Part shown: positions 18,161-27,676 of the stretch, in pieces | Layout of the letters: each line of letters opens with the position of its first letter | Position numbering within the stretch: position 1 is the first letter of the stretch | Assembly: GCA_900466605.1 (NCBI GenBank) | Contig: UBMU01000009.1 | Coordinates: 186,001-250,000, forward strand | Direction of reading: 5' to 3' | DNA length: 64,000 nucleotides | Origin: Hyphomicrobiales bacterium | GTDB lineage: Bacteria > Pseudomonadota > Alphaproteobacteria > Rhizobiales > Rhizobiaceae | Made by a program: the position numbers and the translations under genes | The notes under the pieces: model-generated | Told to the model about the DNA's origin: nothing | What the model saw: only the letters and a program-made list of their open reading frames with translations | The model's database searches: none

Positions 18161-18190
18161 AAAAAAGCCGGGAAGCTTACGCTCCCCGGC
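18161..18190 (-). terminator. terminator of the xylose operon
   Basis: Read leftwards, GCCGGGGAGC (18181-18190) pairs with GCTTCCCGGC (18167-18176) with one mismatch, followed by six Ts (18161-18166). It lies 25 bp after the xylA stop. Confidence 0.85.
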
Positions 18191-18214
18191 CCCTCCTCCA
18201 CAATCAACCGCCGA

Positions 18215-19525
18215 TTAGACGTAACGGTTGACGATGTTTTCGAGCAGTTCCTGCTTGCCGGACTTCGGCTGCGGGTTGATGTCCTTGGCTTCGACCCACT
18301 CGGCGATCTGCTCGAGCGAGTATTCGCCGCGGGCAAGCTTCTGGCCTTCGGCCGAATCCCAGCCGGCATAGCGGGCGTCCAGCGGGCCGGACAGGGCCTT
18401 GTCCTCGATCATCTTGGCAGCAGCCTTGAGACCGCGAGCGCAGGCGTCCATGCCGCCGATATGGCCGATCAGCAGATCTTCCGCATCGAGCGACTGGCGG
18501 CGCAGCTTGGCGTCGAAGTTGGTGCCGCCGGTCGTGAAGCCACCGCCCTGCAGAACCTGGTAGTAGGCAAGCGCCATCTCGGGAACGTTGTTCGGGAACT
18601 GGTCGGTATCCCAGCCGGACTGGTAGTCGTTGCGGTTCATGTCGATCGAGCCGAAGATGCCGAGCGCATTGGCAAGCGCCAGCTCGTGCTCGAAGGAGTG
18701 GCCGGCGAGGATCGCATGGCCCTGCTCGATGTTGACCTTCACTTCGTTCTCAAGGCCGTGGTTCTTGAGGAAGCCGTAGACCGTCGCGACGTCGTAGTCG
18801 TACTGGTGCTTGGTCGGTTCCTGCGGCTTCGGCTCGATCAGGATCGTGCCCTTGTAACCGATCTTGTGCTTGTACTCGACGACGAGGTTGAGGAAGCGGC
18901 CGAGATGGTCGAGTTCCTTTTTGAGGTCGGTGTTGAGCAGGGTTTCATAGCCTTCGCGGCCGCCCCACAGAACGTAGTTTTCGCCGCCGAGCTTCATCGT
19001 GGCGTCCATGCAGGTCTTAACCGTCGCGGCCGAGTAGGCGAAAACATCCGGATCCGGATTGGTTGCCGCACCGGACATGAAACGGCGGTTGGAGAAGAGG
19101 TTCGCCGTGCCCCAGAGCAGCTTGGTACCGGTCGCGGCCTGCTTCTCGGCGAAGTAATCGACGATCTCGTTCAGGTTCCTGGTGTTCTCAGCGAAGTTCT
19201 TGCCTTCTGGACGCACGTCGGCGTCGTGGAAGCAATAGAACGGTGCGTCGAGGATCTGGAAGAGTTCGAACGCGACGTCGGCCTTCAGCTTCGCAGCCTT
19301 CATCGTGTCTTCGAACCAGGGGCGCAGGAATGTCCGTCCGCCGAAGGGATCGCCGCCCTCCCAGGCAAAGGTGTGCCAGTAGGCGACGGCGAAGCGCAGG
19401 TGGTCTTCCAGACGCTTGCCGAGAACGACTTCGTCCTTGTTGTAGTGGCGGAAGGCGAGAGGGTTGGTGCTCTCAGGGCCTTCGTACTTGATCTTCTGGA
19501 TGTCGCCGAAAAATCCGGTGCTCAT
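18215..19525 (-). CDS. xylA: xylose isomerase
   Basis: The 436-residue enzyme converts D-xylose to D-xylulose. It is a class II (long) isomerase, opening [16 protein letters not shown]. Metal and substrate motifs include [16 protein letters not shown] [40 protein letters not shown] and [16 protein letters not shown]. The ATG at 19525 is the family start; the frame remains open upstream to 19714 over the end of xylB without family character. It is the last gene of the lacI-xylB-xylA operon (37 bp after xylB) and is followed by a strong terminator. Confidence 0.98.
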   Translation of the reverse strand: MSTGFFGDIQKIKYEGPESTNPLAFRHYNKDEVVLGKRLEDHLRFAVAYWHTFAWEGGDPFGGRTFLRPWFEDTMKAAKLKADVAFELFQILDAPFYCFHDADVRPEGKNFAENTRNLNEIVDYFAEKQAATGTKLLWGTANLFSNRRFMSGAATNPDPDVFAYSAATVKTCMDATMKLGGENYVLWGGREGYETLLNTDLKKELDHLGRFLNLVVEYKHKIGYKGTILIEPKPQEPTKHQYDYDVATVYGFLKNHGLENEVKVNIEQGHAILAGHSFEHELALANALGIFGSIDMNRNDYQSGWDTDQFPNNVPEMALAYYQVLQGGGFTTGGTNFDAKLRRQSLDAEDLLIGHIGGMDACARGLKAAAKMIEDKALSGPLDARYAGWDSAEGQKLARGEYSLEQIAEWVEAKDINPQPKSGKQELLENIVNRYV

Positions 19526-19562
19526 CTCGTGTCTCCTCAGGTTTAGAATTGTTGTTCTGGGT

Positions 19563-21017
19563 TCAGTGCTGCAGCGATTTGATCGCCGGGTAGAGAGCGC
19601 GATAGCGCTTGTAGGCATCCTCGTAGGCGCCGGAGAGCGCCCCGACAGGTTCGATCGTGCCCGCCGTTTTTGGTGGCGTGCAGACGGCAACCGGATCAGC
19701 ACCGGTCGCAGCAATCAGGCCGAGACGCGCTGCGCCGAATGCCGCGCCGAAGTCGCCATCGGCGGGCAGGTCGACGGGAACACCGAGCGCGGTCGCGATC
19801 GAGGCCAGCCAGTAGCGCGAGCGCGAGCCGCCGCCGATTGCCGTGACGCGGGAAATATCCGTACCCGCGGAACGCAGCGCTTCCAGATTGTCGCGGATGG
19901 CGAAGGACACGCCTTCGAGCACCGCCTGGGTCAGCACGACGCGGCTGCTCTCATGCTCGAGCCCGATGAACGCGCCGCGAACGACGGCATCGTTGTGCGG
20001 CGTGCGCTCGCCGGAGAGGTAGGGAAGGAAGGTGACGCCTGATGGCGCCTTCAGCGTTTCGCCGAGTTCGGTGCTCAGATCCGCCGCCGATTTGCCAGTC
20101 ACGCTTGAATGCCAGTTCAGCGCGTCCGTCGCAGAAAGGATGACACCCATCTGGTGCCAGGTATTGGGCAGCGCGTGGCAGAACGCATGTACTGCACTCT
20201 CAGGCTTCGGCAGATAGGCGGCATTGGCCGCGAAGAGAACGCCTGACGTGCCGAGCGACACGAAGGCGGCACCATCGCTGACCGTGCCCATGCCGCACGC
20301 GGACGCCGCGTTGTCGCCGGCGCCGCCGGCAACGACGACGCTTCCCGTGATGCCCCATTGGCCAGCCAGTTCGCCGCGCAGCTTGCCGCCCTGCTCCGTG
20401 CCTTCGATCAGGCGCGGCATCTGCTTTTCGTCAAGGCCGGTTGCCGCAAGCAGCTCGGAGGACCATTTGCGCTTGCCGGTATCGAGCCAGGAGGTGCCGG
20501 CCGAATCCGACATTTCGGAGATGTGCTCGCCGGTCAGCCAGAGGCGCAGGTAGTCCTTCGGCAGCAGCACCTTGGCCACCTTGGCGAAGATCTCGGGCTC
20601 ATGCTTGGCGACCCAGGCAAGCTTCGGCGCGGTGAAGCCGGGGAAAACGATGTTGCCGGTCAGCTTGCGGAATCGCGGATCAGCATCCAGAGCAGCCGCT
20701 TCGACGTAGGAGCGCGTGTCGTTCCAGAGAATGCAGGGGCGCAGCACCTTGTCATCGGCATCGAGCAGGGTCGCACCGTGCATCTGGCCGGAAAGACCGA
20801 TGCCCTTCACGGCGGCGAGTTCCTTCGAGTGCTTTGCCTTCAGCCCGGCAACCGCCTCTTCCGTCGCGCGGATCCAGTGCGAGGCCTCCTGCTCCGACCA
20901 GCCGGAATGCGGGCGCGAAACGTCGAGCGAACCATTGGCCGAGCCGATGATCTTCTGATCGCCGTCTATCAGCATGGCTTTGACGCCGGAGGTTCCGAGA
21001 TCGAGACCCAGATACAT
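19563..21017 (-). CDS. xylB: xylulokinase
   Basis: The 484-residue FGGY-family kinase phosphorylates D-xylulose to xylulose 5-phosphate, feeding the pentose phosphate pathway. It shows [18 protein letters not shown] at the N-terminus, the substrate motif [27 protein letters not shown] and the C-terminal ATPase motif [15 protein letters not shown]. Its length is normal. It lies 18 bp after a LacI gene and 37 bp before xylA in one transcription unit. Confidence 0.97.
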   Translation of the reverse strand: MYLGLDLGTSGVKAMLIDGDQKIIGSANGSLDVSRPHSGWSEQEASHWIRATEEAVAGLKAKHSKELAAVKGIGLSGQMHGATLLDADDKVLRPCILWNDTRSYVEAAALDADPRFRKLTGNIVFPGFTAPKLAWVAKHEPEIFAKVAKVLLPKDYLRLWLTGEHISEMSDSAGTSWLDTGKRKWSSELLAATGLDEKQMPRLIEGTEQGGKLRGELAGQWGITGSVVVAGGAGDNAASACGMGTVSDGAAFVSLGTSGVLFAANAAYLPKPESAVHAFCHALPNTWHQMGVILSATDALNWHSSVTGKSAADLSTELGETLKAPSGVTFLPYLSGERTPHNDAVVRGAFIGLEHESSRVVLTQAVLEGVSFAIRDNLEALRSAGTDISRVTAIGGGSRSRYWLASIATALGVPVDLPADGDFGAAFGAARLGLIAATGADPVAVCTPPKTAGTIEPVGALSGAYEDAYKRYRALYPAIKSLQH

Positions 21018-21035
21018 GTGTTTCTCCCTTTGCCG

Positions 21036-22061
21036 TTACGGCAGATTGTCTTTTAGAAAAATGTCGAGGCGGATGCGTTCCTGCGCGTCGATGACGGCAA
21101 GCCCGTCCGCCTTCGCCTTGAGGACGCGGATGGCGCTACGCACCTCATGGCCCGCATCCTGGTTGAGAATTGCGTCAATCGTTCCATCGAGCAGCGCAGC
21201 CCGCGTATGGGCGGTCAGCTCGTGGGCAACGACCGTCAGCGACCGATCGACCGCCTTTTCCTTCAGCGCCCGGATCAGGCCGCGATTGCCGGCGCCGAGG
21301 CTATAGACGCCGATGATACCGCTTTTCTTCGACAGCGCATCCGCAACCAGCATATGCGCCGTTTCAGGATCGTCGCGGCCTTCGATGACAGGCAGAATGG
21401 AGAGCGATGGAAACTCCGCTGCGATGACGGCGGCAAAGCCCTCGAGGCGTTCGCGATGGTCACGCACCAGCATAGAACCGGCAAGCACCGCGATCTCGCC
21501 CTTGGCGCCGCCAAGGAACCGCCCCAGCAGCCGCGCGGCTGTGCGGCCGGCAGCGATGTTGTCGACACCAGCATAGTGATGGCGCTGCGAACCCGTGAGA
21601 TCCGAAACCAGCGTGACAACGGGGATGCCGTCTTTCACCAACCGGTCAACGGCATCGCGCACCTCGGGAGCGTCGGTCGCGACAAGCGCGATTCCAGCAG
21701 GCCGTTCCTCGCCAAGCTCATTCAGAACCTTGACGAGCGCGGCAGGATCGAACGCCGGCACCTCAAGCGTGCGGATCGTCGTTCGCTCCACGGACGAACG
21801 GGCGATGGCGGCGCGCACCTCGTCGTTCAGTCCATGCATGAACGAGTTGTCGCTCGCTGGCAGGATGAAGACAAACGGATAGGTCCGGCCCTTGGCGAGG
21901 TTTGCGGCAGCAACATCCCTGACATAGCCGATCTCGCGAATGGCGTTCTCGACCTTCTCGCGAGTCACGTGGCGCACACCTGGCCGCCGGTTCAAAACCC
22001 GGTCGACGGTTGCCAGGCTGACGCCTGCCGCAGCAGCAATATCGTGGACTGTTGGCCTCAT
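21036..22061 (-). CDS. LacI family regulator leading the xylose operon
   Basis: The 341-residue protein has a LacI helix-turn-helix (TVHDIAAAAGVSLATVDRVLNRRPGV; the residue after TV is D rather than the usual S) and a periplasmic-binding-like domain with DNIAAGRTAARLLGRFLGG. The VDRVL form is typical of the LacI subgroup found with kinases and sugar-alcohol genes. It is the first gene of the operon, 18 bp before xylB, so it should be autoregulated with its targets. AGGAGGAGAG supports the ATG at 22061. Xylose or xylulose is a likely effector by context only. Confidence 0.9.
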   Translation of the reverse strand: MRPTVHDIAAAAGVSLATVDRVLNRRPGVRHVTREKVENAIREIGYVRDVAAANLAKGRTYPFVFILPASDNSFMHGLNDEVRAAIARSSVERTTIRTLEVPAFDPAALVKVLNELGEERPAGIALVATDAPEVRDAVDRLVKDGIPVVTLVSDLTGSQRHHYAGVDNIAAGRTAARLLGRFLGGAKGEIAVLAGSMLVRDHRERLEGFAAVIAAEFPSLSILPVIEGRDDPETAHMLVADALSKKSGIIGVYSLGAGNRGLIRALKEKAVDRSLTVVAHELTAHTRAALLDGTIDAILNQDAGHEVRSAIRVLKAKADGLAVIDAQERIRLDIFLKDNLP

Positions 22062-22150
22062 CTCTCCTCCTGACGAGACCTTTAACTCCAAATCTGATGT
22101 ACGTAAATCAAAATTTGCAGAACGTTTCCGTTCACGTCAGATCTTTGTGC

Positions 22151-22187
22151 AAAAACAAAGGCCGACCCGGTTTGCCGGATCGGCCTT
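22151..22187 (-). terminator. terminator of the first MFS pump operon
   Basis: Read leftwards, AAGGCCGATCCGG (22175-22187) pairs with CCGGGTCGGCCTT (22158-22170) with one mismatch and a 4-base loop, then TTGTTTTT. It lies just after the MFS stop and just before the promoter region of the lacI-xylBA operon. Confidence 0.85.
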
Positions 22188-22209
22188 GAGCATTGATTTG
22201 AATGACTAA

Positions 22210-23802
22210 TCAGTGGCCGCCGCCACCACCGCCTCCGCCTTGCGGTGCGGGTTTGTCGATCAGCACTATACCGACGATCATGGCGAGGAAAAGCACGGTC
22301 AGCATCAGGAAGATATCACTGAACGACAGCACCATCGCCTGCTTGGTAACCAGTCCAACCATCTGCTTGATCGCAACCACAGCACCGTCCATGCCATAGG
22401 TATCGAATTTCGCTGTCATGTTTTTCAGCTGGTCGACCGCGGCCGCACTGCCCCAATCGAAATTCTCGCGAAGCCGCTGATAATGCACGTCCTGGCGGTT
22501 CGTCAGCACGGTATTGATGACCGCCAACCCGACCGCGCCGCCGAGGTTTCGCGTCAGATTGAAGAGGCCGGAGGCGCCGCGCATACGGGCCGGCGGCATT
22601 GTGCCGAGGGCGATGTTGTTGATCGGCACCATGCACATCATCAAGCCGAAGCCGCGCAGAATTTGCGGAATGAGCAGTTCGTAAAAGTCCCAATCGGTGG
22701 TCACCCCGGTCATGATATAAGTGCCGGCGGCAAAGCTGAGGAAGCCAAGCGCCATCATCATGCGCAAATCCATTTTGGTGGACAGCTTGCCCGCGATCGG
22801 TGCTGTGAAGAACATGGCGAGACCGGACACGAACATCGTCTCACCGATCATCAGCGAGTCGTAGCCGCGTATCCGACCGAGATAGAGCGGATAGATATAG
22901 GTCAGACCATAGAGACCGATACCCATGACAAAGGAAAACAGAGAGCCGACGGCAAAGTTTCGATTGCTGAAGGCCCTGAGATCGACGACCGGAAAGTCCA
23001 CCTTGAACGCACGATAAAAGAAGACGACGGCTGCAATGGACGAAGCGATCGCGCCCAACAGAATATAGCGATCGTTGAACCAGTCGTTGGAGTTCCCCTC
23101 TTCCAGCACATATTCCAACGCACCGAGGAAAACACCCATCGAGAGCAGACCCCACCAATCAAACTTCTTGATCAGCGAGAATTCCGGCTTGTCGAAATCG
23201 ATGAAATTCCACGTGACGATCGTCACGATGATACCGGGCACAATGTTGACCAGGAACAGCCAGTGCCAGGAAAAGGCATGGCTGAGATAGCCGCCGACGG
23301 TCGGGCCGATTGTTGGGGCAAGCGTGGCGATCAGGCCGATGATCGGCGAGACGATGCTGCGCTTGGAAGGCGGGAAGATCGTGAATGCAGCTGCAAAGAC
23401 CGACGGGATCATGCCACCGCCGATGAACCCCTGGATGGCGCGGTAGACGATCATCTGGTCGATGTTCGTCGCCGTGGCACAAAGCGCGCTCGCCATCGTG
23501 AAACCCGCCGCGGAAACCGCAAAGAGGTAGCGTGTCGAAACGATGCGCGCGAGCGTCCCCGACAGCGGAATCATGATGACTTCCGCGATCAGGTAGGACG
23601 TCTGTACCCAGCCGATCTCATCCGATCCGGCGCTGAGGCCAGCCTGAATTTCGGCAAGCGATGCCGAAACGATCTGGATGTCGAGGATCGACATGAACAT
23701 GCCAAGCACCATCGCGAAGAACGCGATGAGCTTGCGGGGATCCATATGATCCGTGGCAGCCGGAGTGGCCGGAACGGTTCCAATTGTTGCGCTCGCGGCC
23801 AT
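22210..23802 (-). CDS. DHA2-type MFS multidrug efflux pump (EmrB-like), module A
   Basis: The 530-residue inner-membrane protein has about 14 predicted helices and the EmrB/QacA family motifs GWVQTSYLIAEVIMIPLSG, RAIQGFIGGGMIPS (motif C region GPTVGGYLS) and MRGASGLFNLTRNLGGAVG. It exports drugs or lipophilic compounds using the proton gradient, joined through the adaptor encoded just upstream (23 bp gap) to an outer-membrane channel encoded elsewhere. It ends in eight glycines and a histidine, an odd feature shared in milder form by its module B counterpart. Confidence 0.93.
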   Translation of the reverse strand: MAASATIGTVPATPAATDHMDPRKLIAFFAMVLGMFMSILDIQIVSASLAEIQAGLSAGSDEIGWVQTSYLIAEVIMIPLSGTLARIVSTRYLFAVSAAGFTMASALCATATNIDQMIVYRAIQGFIGGGMIPSVFAAAFTIFPPSKRSIVSPIIGLIATLAPTIGPTVGGYLSHAFSWHWLFLVNIVPGIIVTIVTWNFIDFDKPEFSLIKKFDWWGLLSMGVFLGALEYVLEEGNSNDWFNDRYILLGAIASSIAAVVFFYRAFKVDFPVVDLRAFSNRNFAVGSLFSFVMGIGLYGLTYIYPLYLGRIRGYDSLMIGETMFVSGLAMFFTAPIAGKLSTKMDLRMMMALGFLSFAAGTYIMTGVTTDWDFYELLIPQILRGFGLMMCMVPINNIALGTMPPARMRGASGLFNLTRNLGGAVGLAVINTVLTNRQDVHYQRLRENFDWGSAAAVDQLKNMTAKFDTYGMDGAVVAIKQMVGLVTKQAMVLSFSDIFLMLTVLFLAMIVGIVLIDKPAPQGGGGGGGGH

Positions 23803-23825
23803 GCGTTTTACCTCGTCAGCCGATA

Positions 23826-25022
23826 TTACTTGGCCGCGTCCGGCGCCGTGCGCGTATCGACATCGACCACCACGCTGAGGCCCGCCCGCAGACGGCCGCT
23901 ATCGAGGGCATCCTGCGGCAGAGAGATGCGAACCGGCACACGCTGGATGATCTTCGTGAAGTTGCCCGTCGCGTTCTCCGGCGGCAACAGCGAGAAGACG
24001 GAGCCGGATGCCGGCGAGATCGACTCGACCGTGCCGACGATCGGATGGTCATCATAGGCATCGACGTGAATGTTGACCTTCGAACCCGGAACCAGATGCT
24101 GGATCTGCGTTTCCTTGAAGTTCGCATCGATAAAGAGCTGGCGAACCGGCACAAGCGCCATCAGGCGCTGACCGGGCGAAACAAGGTCGCCTTCCTGAAC
24201 CGAGCGGTTACCGACGACACCGTCATAGGGCGCCTTCAGGATCGTGAAGGAGAGGTCGCGGGCAGCCTTGTCGCGCGAAAGCTCGAGCTGGCGGATCGTG
24301 CCTTCAGCCTCCCGGCGCTGCGCCTGCAGGAGGGTGATGTTTGCTTCTGCGGATGCGATCGCGGCATCGCCACCGATAAGATTCGCCTTGGCCTGATCGA
24401 GCGCGATGTTCGCGGCATCGAGGTTGGCAGTGGTGCCGACCGACTTGGATTGCAGTTCGGCAGCACGGGTTTGGGTGATCTGCGCACCGCGAACGGTGGC
24501 TTCCAAGGCTGTCTTCTGGGCTTTGGCCTGATCGAGGCTTGCTTGTCCACCGGCGATCTGCGCGTCAATGCGCTGCAGCGAGAGCTTCTCGGTATCGAGG
24601 GAGGCTACGGCCTGATCTAGGGCGAGCTTATAGTCGCCGCCGTCGAGCGACGCCAGGACATCGCCGGCCTTGATTTTCTGGTTGGCAACAACGTTCACCT
24701 TGGCAACGTAGCCCGTCACCTTCGGCGAGATCGTCGCGATGTCACCTCCGATATAGGCGTCATCGGTCGACACGAGGAAACGACCCGTCGTCCACCAATC
24801 GTATCCATACCAGGCAGCGCCGGCGAGCAGAGCAAGGCCGATGATCGGCAGCGCAAGACTGCGCTTTTTCTTGGTCGGGACGGGAGCGGCCTGCGTGTCA
24901 GCAGGAGCCTGCGGCGCGCGCGGTGCTTCCGCGGTGGGGACTGCTGCTTCCTGGGCCTTGCCTTCAGTATCAGCAGGTTCGCTGACGATGCGGGCAACAT
25001 TGGCTTTTGGGCTGGACGACAT
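23826..25022 (-). CDS. HlyD/EmrA-type membrane fusion protein, module A
   Basis: The 398-residue adaptor has a Pro/Ala-rich cytoplasmic N-terminus, one membrane helix near residues 53-72, and the EmrA motif STDDAYIGGDIATISPKVTGYV. A long coiled-coil hairpin (DQAVASLDTEKLSLQRID onward) follows, then the lipoyl and barrel parts with APYDGVVGNRSVQEGDLV and LVPGSKVNIHVDAY. It bridges the MFS pump to an outer-membrane channel. It is the first gene of the two-gene operon and faces a TetR gene across two palindromes. Confidence 0.93.
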   Translation of the reverse strand: MSSSPKANVARIVSEPADTEGKAQEAAVPTAEAPRAPQAPADTQAAPVPTKKKRSLALPIIGLALLAGAAWYGYDWWTTGRFLVSTDDAYIGGDIATISPKVTGYVAKVNVVANQKIKAGDVLASLDGGDYKLALDQAVASLDTEKLSLQRIDAQIAGGQASLDQAKAQKTALEATVRGAQITQTRAAELQSKSVGTTANLDAANIALDQAKANLIGGDAAIASAEANITLLQAQRREAEGTIRQLELSRDKAARDLSFTILKAPYDGVVGNRSVQEGDLVSPGQRLMALVPVRQLFIDANFKETQIQHLVPGSKVNIHVDAYDDHPIVGTVESISPASGSVFSLLPPENATGNFTKIIQRVPVRISLPQDALDSGRLRAGLSVVVDVDTRTAPDAAK

Positions 25023-25056
25023 AGGTAGCTACCGGATAATCGAGTGAATTTAATCG

Positions 25057-25132
25057 AACTGAACGGTTCGGTTCAGTTGACATAGAACCTTTTTACATTC
25101 ATATCAAGATGTATCGAACCGCGTGGTTCGAT
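25057..25132. promoter_or_regulatory. two TetR operators between pump operon A and its regulator
   Basis: AACTGAAC (25057-25064) and GTTCAGTT (25071-25078) form one perfect dyad; ATCGAACC (25113-25120) and GGTTCGAT (25125-25132) form a second. Both carry GAAC/GTTC half sites in the divergent promoter region, as expected for TetR control of both directions. Confidence 0.7.
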
Positions 25133-25176
25133 TTTATTAACAGAACATTCGCGCATGCGAATATGGTTAAGGAGCT

Positions 25177-25848
25177 ATGACAGAGCTTTCCGATACGCGC
25201 GCAGAAGAGCCCTCTTCGACAGGTGGTCGATGGGCCGCGGGTGAAGACCCGGCAAAGCGCAAGCAGATTCTCGACGGTGCCCGCCGCGTTTTCATGAAGC
25301 TTGGCTTTGACGCCGCGAGCATGAACGATGTAACGCGAGAAGCCGGAGTTTCAAAGGGGACGCTCTATGTCTACTTCGCCAACAAGGAAGAGCTCTTCAC
25401 AGCGATGATGGAGAGCGAGCGAGCGGCTTTTGTTGCCAGCGTACGCAGTGCCTTGACGGAATCCAGCGATGTGGACGTGGCACTGCACGACTTCGGCGTG
25501 ACCTTTATCCGTCATATTACCGACGACAAAGTCATCAACGCCATGCGAACGGTGATCGGCGTACGCGATCGCATGCCTCACCTCTGTCAGCGCTTCTTCA
25601 CCGGCCCGGAAAACATCAGGACCGTGCTGAAGGACTTCCTGACGAGCCAGGTCGAAGCCGGACGCTTTGAGATCGACGACATCGAACTTGCCGCGCGCCA
25701 GTTCCTCGAACTTTGCAGTGGCGGCTTCTTCAAGCTGCGGCTGTTCGGCGACATGGACGCCCCTCCCCCGCGCGAGGAGGTGGATCGCGTGGTCAATGGC
25801 GCCATCCGCGTCTTCATCGCGGCCTATGGCGCCAAGAAGTCGTCCTGA
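25177..25848 (+). CDS. TetR family repressor of pump module A
   Basis: The 223-residue protein has a TetR helix-turn-helix around residues 30-75 (RKQILDGARRVFMKLGFD, then MNDVTREAGVSKGTLYVYFANKEELF) and an AefR-like C-terminal ligand domain. AAGGAGCT precedes the ATG. Its position, divergent from the emrAB-like genes with two dyads between, makes it their likely repressor, relieved by a pump substrate. Confidence 0.92.
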   Translation: MTELSDTRAEEPSSTGGRWAAGEDPAKRKQILDGARRVFMKLGFDAASMNDVTREAGVSKGTLYVYFANKEELFTAMMESERAAFVASVRSALTESSDVDVALHDFGVTFIRHITDDKVINAMRTVIGVRDRMPHLCQRFFTGPENIRTVLKDFLTSQVEAGRFEIDDIELAARQFLELCSGGFFKLRLFGDMDAPPPREEVDRVVNGAIRVFIAAYGAKKSS

Positions 25849-25953
25849 ATCCGCCCTTTGATTTCTTCCCCAACAGCGCCAGAATCCCGCAACAGGGATC
25901 AAACGTCGGAATTTGGCTTTCGCTATGAAGTGAATGCAGCCAAGGGAGAAGCA

Positions 25954-26793
25954 ATGAGCGCCGTCGGACGAGCGATATGGTTTATCGAAAGTCATTTCGG
26001 CAACGACATCACTCTGGAAGAGATTTCGGATGTTGCCGGGCTTTCACGCTACCATCTTTCGCGGGTCTTCGGACTCGTCACCGGACACTCGATCAGCGGC
26101 TACATCAGAGCCCGCCGCCTGAGCGGCGCGGCGCAGACGCTAATCGATGAACAGGGAGGGATTCTCGAGGTTGCCCTCGAAGCGGGCTACGGCTCGCACG
26201 AGGCATTCACCCGTGCCTTTCGCGATCAGTTCGGCCTCACGCCCGAGGCCGTCCGCAAGCAGGGGCATACGCGCAATCTCGCACTTCAGGAGCCAATCCG
26301 CATGGACCCCGCCCGCCTTCCCGAACTGGAACCGCCGCGATTCGAAACCTTGCCGCCGATGCTGTTTGCCGGCTTGCAAGAGACATACCCCTACGGCGGC
26401 AATGCCGCGATCCCTTCGCTGTGGCAAAAATTCAATGTTCATTTCGGCAACATTCCCGGCCAGATCGGCAATGTCGCCTATGGTCTCTGCACGCATATAG
26501 AGGGCGAGGCAGAGAAGTTCCGCTACATGGCAGCAGTGGCGGTCGGCGACGGCGACGACCTGCCGGATGGCTTCGCCACGCTCAAGATACCCGGCCAGCG
26601 CTATGCTGTCTTCGCCCATCGTGGCCATGTCTCAGGCATTCCGGCAACGATGCATCAGATTTTCGCGAACTGGATGCCGAACTCCGGCATGGAATTCGGC
26701 ATCATGCCCGACATGTTCGAGCGCTATGACGACCGCTTCGACCCCTATACCGGCATGGGCCTGACGGAAATCTGGATTCCCATCAAGGAATAA
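25954..26793 (+). CDS. AraC family regulator with GyrI-like effector domain
   Basis: The 279-residue protein starts with two AraC helix-turn-helix motifs (residues about 5-105; LEEISDVAGLSRYHLSRVFG and ILEVALEAGYGSHEAFTRAF) followed by a GyrI-like small-molecule-binding domain (about 120-279) ending GMGLTEIWIPIKE. This is the Rob/SoxS-with-GyrI arrangement that senses drugs or lipophilic compounds. The ATG at 25954 follows AAGGGAGAA. It lies between pump module A and terC; its regulon is unknown. Confidence 0.9.
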   Translation: MSAVGRAIWFIESHFGNDITLEEISDVAGLSRYHLSRVFGLVTGHSISGYIRARRLSGAAQTLIDEQGGILEVALEAGYGSHEAFTRAFRDQFGLTPEAVRKQGHTRNLALQEPIRMDPARLPELEPPRFETLPPMLFAGLQETYPYGGNAAIPSLWQKFNVHFGNIPGQIGNVAYGLCTHIEGEAEKFRYMAAVAVGDGDDLPDGFATLKIPGQRYAVFAHRGHVSGIPATMHQIFANWMPNSGMEFGIMPDMFERYDDRFDPYTGMGLTEIWIPIKE

Positions 26794-26812
26794 AAGTCGT
26801 CCGGCTTTCGTA

Positions 26813-26894
26813 TATCCCCTTGCGCGCTTGCCAAGGCAGGCGGCGTCCGTACATTGCGAGCGTCAGACTCTATGGCGCAAGGGGATAAACGCCG
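26813..26894 (+). promoter_or_regulatory. structured leader of terC, candidate cis-regulatory RNA
   Basis: A perfect 13-bp inverted repeat, TATCCCCTTGCGC (26813-26825) and GCGCAAGGGGATA (26875-26887), encloses 49 nt. The right arm contains the only plausible ribosome binding site of terC (AAGGGG, 26879-26884, 10 bases before the ATG). In the loop, CGGCGT (26841-26846) is complementary to ACGCCG (26889-26894) immediately before the start codon, which would make a pseudoknot. A small hairpin, TGCC-AA-GGCA, also lies in the loop. I do not recognise the yybP-ykoY manganese riboswitch core. Function is inferred from the geometry only. Confidence 0.55.
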
Positions 26895-27644
26895 ATGCAA
26901 GACATCATGATGCTCGTTCAGGATCCGGCCGCCTGGGTGGCCCTCGTCACCCTTGTGGTGATGGAAGTGGTCCTCGGGATCGACAACCTCATCTTCATCT
27001 CGATTCTCACCAACAAGCTGCCGCCGGAGCACCGCGAGAAGGCACGTAAGATCGGCATTGGCCTCGCCCTCATCATGCGCCTTGCCCTTCTCGGCACCAT
27101 TGCCTGGATCGTCAAGCTGACCACCCCTGTCTTCGAACTGTTCGGTCACGGCTTCTCCTGGAAGGACATGATCCTGATCGCCGGCGGTCTCTTCCTGCTT
27201 TGGAAGGCAACCAAGGAAATCCACCACAACGTCGATCCGGTCGATCACAACGAGGATTTCATCGGCACGGCAGCGACGGCCGGCTTTACAGCCGCCATTG
27301 GCCAGATCCTTTTGCTCGATCTCGTCTTCTCGGTCGACAGCATCATCACTGCGGTAGGCATGACCCCGCACCTACCGATCATGGTGGTCGCCGTCATCGC
27401 CGCCGTTACCGTCATGTTGGTCGCCGCAACGCCGCTTGCGAACTTCATCGAGAAGAACCCAACCATCGTCATGCTGGCCCTCGCCTTCCTGATGATGATC
27501 GGCACGACCCTGATCGCCGAGGGCATGGGCTTCCATGTGCCGAAGGGCTACGTCTACGCTGCAATGGCCTTCTCGGCGCTGGTGGAGGTGCTCAACATGT
27601 TCGCCCGCAATGCCCGCCAGCGCAAAAGGCAAGGCGGCCACTAA
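26895..27644 (+). CDS. TerC family integral membrane protein
   Basis: The 249-residue protein has about seven membrane helices and the two TerC hallmark motifs, [10 protein letters not shown] and [14 protein letters not shown], whose acidic residues lie within the membrane. TerC/Alx proteins are implicated in manganese export or metal homeostasis and in metalation of exported proteins. A histidine/aspartate-rich loop, [15 protein letters not shown], may bind metal. The gene is monocistronic and its leader has a strong secondary structure over the ribosome site, which suggests post-transcriptional control. Confidence 0.93.
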   Translation: MQDIMMLVQDPAAWVALVTLVVMEVVLGIDNLIFISILTNKLPPEHREKARKIGIGLALIMRLALLGTIAWIVKLTTPVFELFGHGFSWKDMILIAGGLFLLWKATKEIHHNVDPVDHNEDFIGTAATAGFTAAIGQILLLDLVFSVDSIITAVGMTPHLPIMVVAVIAAVTVMLVAATPLANFIEKNPTIVMLALAFLMMIGTTLIAEGMGFHVPKGYVYAAMAFSALVEVLNMFARNARQRKRQGGH

Positions 27645-27676
27645 ATCGGCGATGGGCGCGGCTCTACCGCCGCGCC

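Noticed and set aside
22062-22150. operator for the xylose-operon LacI gene
   Set aside because: AACGTTT-like and ATCTGA/TCAGAT fragments occur but no clean palindrome; too weak to list.
22213-24057. 614-codon open frame on the plus strand opposite the module A pump
   Set aside because: It mirrors the strongly supported EmrB and EmrA genes; composition is His/Asp/Arg-rich as expected for an antisense shadow in high-GC DNA.
26794-26894. yybP-ykoY manganese riboswitch upstream of terC
   Set aside because: The conserved internal loops were not found; the element is structured but of another form, so it is reported as an unnamed leader.
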